DNA of 64,000 bases, from the NCBI RefSeq assembly GCF_958295425.1, contig NC_081138.1:1198501-1262500 (forward strand), given 5' to 3'. The notes under the pieces are model-generated. The model worked only from the letters and a program-made list of their open reading frames with translations, ran no database searches and was not told where the DNA came from. Position 1 is the first letter of the stretch. Each line of letters starts with the position of its first letter. The position numbers and the translations under genes were made by a program. Positions 61,475-64,000 of the stretch are shown in pieces. The stretch is from Solea solea. Taxonomy: Eukaryota; Chordata; Actinopteri; Pleuronectiformes; Soleidae.

Positions 61475-61528
61475 ATGGAGGCAGAAGACGGAGCCGTAAT
61501 GGAACCTAAGCGGCTGTGAGGAGCTCAG
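61475..61528 (+). other. Candidate third exon (54 nt, 5' UTR)
   Basis: The acceptor TGTCTTTGGTGCAG precedes ATGGAGGCAG, and the segment ends GGAGCTCAG before GTCAGT, a good donor. Its own ATG opens a 14-codon ORF (MEAEDGAVMEPKRL) ending TGA at 61517-61519. In the frame continuing from exon 2 it stops at TAA after WRQKTEP. All this suits a short 5' UTR exon. It is purine-rich, as exonic enhancer-bearing exons often are. Coding exons are predicted beyond 64000. Confidence 0.55.
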
Positions 61529-61705
61529 GTCAGTCTTTCTCAAACACTCTGACCAACACTACTCCAAGCACATACCCAAACTATACTCACATACACAGAA
61601 CAAGGTACACCATATGTATCTGTGTAGCATGCAGTAAATAAAAAGGCACTCCAATGGCGTGTTTACACCGGCTCGACTCGCCCCGCCCAGCCACGGCGCA
61701 GCACA
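61529..61705 (+). other. Putative third intron, proximal part
   Basis: Begins GTCAGT. GC-rich toward 61670-61700 (GCTCGACTCGCCCCGCCC), which may belong to the flank of the following element. Confidence 0.4.
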
Positions 61706-61998
61706 GTTAAGTTGTGTTTCCACTAACATAGTAACCTGCTACCTGGTACTTTTTTTAGTACCTGCTCTGGTGAGCTGAGGCGATACTATGCATGATGTCG
61801 TCAGACTGTCGGCCACTGATTGGTCAGAGTGCCGTCAAAGGAAGAGACGTCCGACACAAGAATCAAGCCCAACAATAACGCACTGTAGATCAGTTAAAAA
61901 GACTTAACAATCCTAAAAAAATGTGGGTTCATTTCCAACAACAACCTAAACCGTGCCGAGGCGAGGTGAGCTGAGACCATAGGTGGAAAAGGCTTAAC
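61706..61998. mobile_element. TTAA-bounded MITE-like element
   Basis: GTTAAGTTGTGTTTCCACTA at the left and, reverse-complemented, GTTAAGCCTTTTCCACCTA at the right form imperfect inverted ends, with TTAA at both boundaries (61707-61710 and 61994-61997). The interior has CTGGTACTTTTTTTAGTACC, a short palindrome, and CTGATTGGTCAGA. TTAA target sites suggest piggyBac-type mobility, but the outer flanks (CACAG and CACAG) are also similar, so the true ends may lie further out. Confidence 0.5.
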
Positions 61999-63027
61999 AC
62001 AGCGTAGTGTGTGCACTCTTTAACATTACTGTGTCACCACGTCTAAAAATGTTTCCGTGTGTGTGCACAGTCCACGTTAGCACTGTTTTATACTTCTCTC
62101 ACTGCCCATTTGTTAACTGTATAAAAGTCGTAACGATCATGAACTTTAGTAATATGATAATATTTTGTTCTTGGATAGTACTGCATGTTTGAAAAGGCTG
62201 TGGCTACAGTGATAGTGAAGCTTGTGGTTGTACGAGGCACTGACACATTATCAGTGCTGACTTTGCCAAACATGCTGCCAGCACTCTGCCATTGCCAAGA
62301 AGCATCCTGACACACAGAGGCTCGCTCTCGCAGAAACATGGCTGCAAGCAGGGACACACGGCTCAAAAGGCTTCCTTAATGAAAGCTGCGCCTGCTTAAG
62401 CCTGTGGTACCTTAATAATTGATCGTATCTTGCTGACAGCCTTTTTCCTGGTTGCAAACTGAAGTTTATTAACCACTTAGCACAAACACAAAGTCAATTA
62501 AAAAATAAATAAATGAAACTAATGTTTGCGAGGGCAGAGGAGCTGCTGTTATTAAAGTTTGTGTCACTTAGGTAAATACTAAAGAAGTATTCAACATCAC
62601 TAGAGTCACAAAGTAACATATGAACGGACTAATGGAGGCAGCAGTGGAGCACAGATGGAGAAATAGCAGATTTTCTTTATGGACTTTCCACACAAACGTC
62701 ATCACAGCTGTGTAATGGCACGAAACAGCAGCAAACACATTATCTTAAGACACTGACTTATCTATTGAAGTGATGTAAATGGAGTGTGTGAAACTATGAG
62801 TATTAAACCCTCAGATCTGGTGGTTTTGTTGCATTTCTGGTCATGAAGGCACCTGGTAATGGATTGATCAGGAAAATGCCTGGAATAAAGACAATCTGCA
62901 CACATCTGTTTTTTCTGAATAGATTTTGATCTGTGGTCAGTTTGATGCAACTGTTGCTGCTCTGAATGCCACATGTTGCTCCAGTTTTTCTGGCACATGT
63001 GCTTCTGGGTGAATCCGTGCCTTAAAT
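61999..63027. other. Non-coding spacer
   Basis: No supported gene. Around 62270-62460 the DNA is GC-balanced and repeat-free (CTTAATAATTGATCG at 62411) and may be conserved. The last 8 bases, CCTTAAAT, are the target duplication of the next element. Confidence 0.5.
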
Positions 63028-63352
63028 CAGCGGTTGTTAAAGTCAAAAGACTCAAAAGGGCCAATGTGCATCTAGTCTGATCAATAAAAAACTGAAATAA
63101 ATCAGAAACGTAGTAAATAATGGGAAACTGTCATTAAACAGCCAAGTGTAAGACGTTTAATAATAAAGCAATAATTACACACAAATGTCTTATTGTTACA
63201 ATTATAAAAACACTACCAACCATATTTAGTATTATATTCTATCACCTCGCTGCCTCAGCGGGAAGAAGAGGGTGTCGACCATGATTTCATTATAGAATGA
63301 TATGAAGTGGTGGGCCGCATGTGGCCCGCGGGCCGGCAGTTTGCCACCCCTG
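63028..63352. mobile_element. hAT-type non-autonomous element, CAGCGGTTGTTAAAG / CAGGGGTGGCAAACT termini
   Basis: 325-bp element flanked by a perfect 8-bp duplication CCTTAAAT (63020-63027 and 63353-63360). The left end reads CAGCGGTTGTTAAAGT; the right end, reverse-complemented, reads CAGGGGTGGCAAACTGCC. They pair imperfectly. The right interior (GCCGCATGTGGCCCGCGGGC) is shared with the left interior of the 44902 copy. It has no transposase. Confidence 0.9.
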
Positions 63353-63456
63353 CCTTAAATGAATCTAAAGTAGCAAAACAAAGTTTGAGCAGACTGTGAT
63401 TCGGGACGAAATCATTTTGGTTTTATTTGAATATAAGAATAAGCAGTTCTGAAATA

Positions 63457-63589
63457 CTGGCACCAACAACCATGTTCAGAGTCCCTTAAATCACCTTTCC
63501 TCCTAATTGTGATGCTTGGTTTGAACTTTAGAAGCTTGTCTTTACGTACATATGTGTACGTACCTACATGTGTTAACAAGCAGCTGAAC
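63457..63589 (+). repeat. Dispersed vertebrate repeat, copy 2 (partial)
   Basis: Contains CTGGCACCAACAACCATG, CTTAAATCACCTTTCC, GATGCTTGGTTTGAACTT and TGTTAACAAGCAGCTGAAC, matching blocks of 49631-49868 in the same orientation. The beginning and the AATAAAGTG terminus are absent or decayed. Confidence 0.7.
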
Positions 63590-64000
63590 GTGAGCGTATC
63601 GCGTGATAAACACGTTTCTTTTTAGCAGAAGGACAATTCCTCAGCAGTGATCTCACAAACATGAGAACTATAAACACATACACTCTAATCTCAATCTTCT
63701 TGTTTGCAGATATTTATCTTTAAAGAAATAATAGACATTTGTGAAGTCGCTCCTTCCAGTCAAGAATAATTTGGCTCAACTTGTTGATGGCAACAATTTG
63801 CACACAATAAAACGTGATTACTATTTATGAGCCAGTTTGTAGACTGTTAAGAAATGCTGTGGTGGTTGTGGTCTGAAATTTAACAATTGACTGAATAATT
63901 TAAATATATGGAGCAAGAAGGGCGTATCAGAAGACTTGTAAACAAGCATCAGCACCAAGTTAACTTCACAAAGTTATTACCAGCGCTGTCTCAGTGCTGT
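63590..64000. other. Non-coding, right edge of window
   Basis: AT-rich DNA, no splice-site pair or repeat end found. If the right-end gene model holds, this is intron. Confidence 0.5.

Overview
The window looks like nuclear DNA of a ray-finned (teleost) fish. It is AT-rich and poor in open frames (none above 196 codons). It carries many CA/TG, CT, ATT and AT microsatellites and short non-autonomous DNA transposons of fish type, several with intact 8-bp target duplications. There are no operons, Shine-Dalgarno signals or dense coding. I find no complete protein-coding gene, tRNA, rRNA or CRISPR array. Organism assignment rests on repeat style and base composition, not on a recognised gene.

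Layout. 1-18000 is mostly featureless non-coding DNA with microsatellites, including a pure 173-bp TG tract (8081-8253), and three small transposons (8484-8733, 10427-10755, 14861-15303). 18000-24100 changes character: runs of TAATTA, TTTGCAT and ATTAAT blocks, a palindromic pair of POU octamers (22370-22398) and two exon-like segments with good splice signals (19131-19238 and 20303-20344). It resembles the enhancer-rich introns or gene deserts around vertebrate developmental regulators. 24100-49600 is mixed spacer with a few similar AT-motif blocks (27.7-28.2, 29.9-30.3 and 36.5-37.6 kb), weaker exon candidates (38107-38337, 40763-40786, 46985-47150) and more transposons, including one nested inside another at 44.9-45.5 kb. 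49600-56900 holds a dispersed repeat ending in a telomere-like tract, further conserved-looking blocks (50.3-51.1 and 52.0-52.4 kb) and two adjacent MITE-like elements.

The best gene evidence is at the right end on the + strand. A CpG-rich promoter (inverted CCAAT boxes and a TATA-like motif at 57031-57062) precedes a GC-rich first exon ending in a splice donor at 57277. Two further exons follow, 59209-59303 and 61475-61528, each with a consensus acceptor and donor. Joined, they have stops in the readable frames and carry short upstream ORFs, so I read them as the spliced 5' UTR of a gene whose coding exons lie beyond 64000. I do not recognise the gene. Exon-like segments further left could be alternative upstream exons of the same gene, parts of a lncRNA, or chance.

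Conservation cannot be measured here. All 'conserved-looking' and 'exon' calls rest on motif content and splice-site appearance only.
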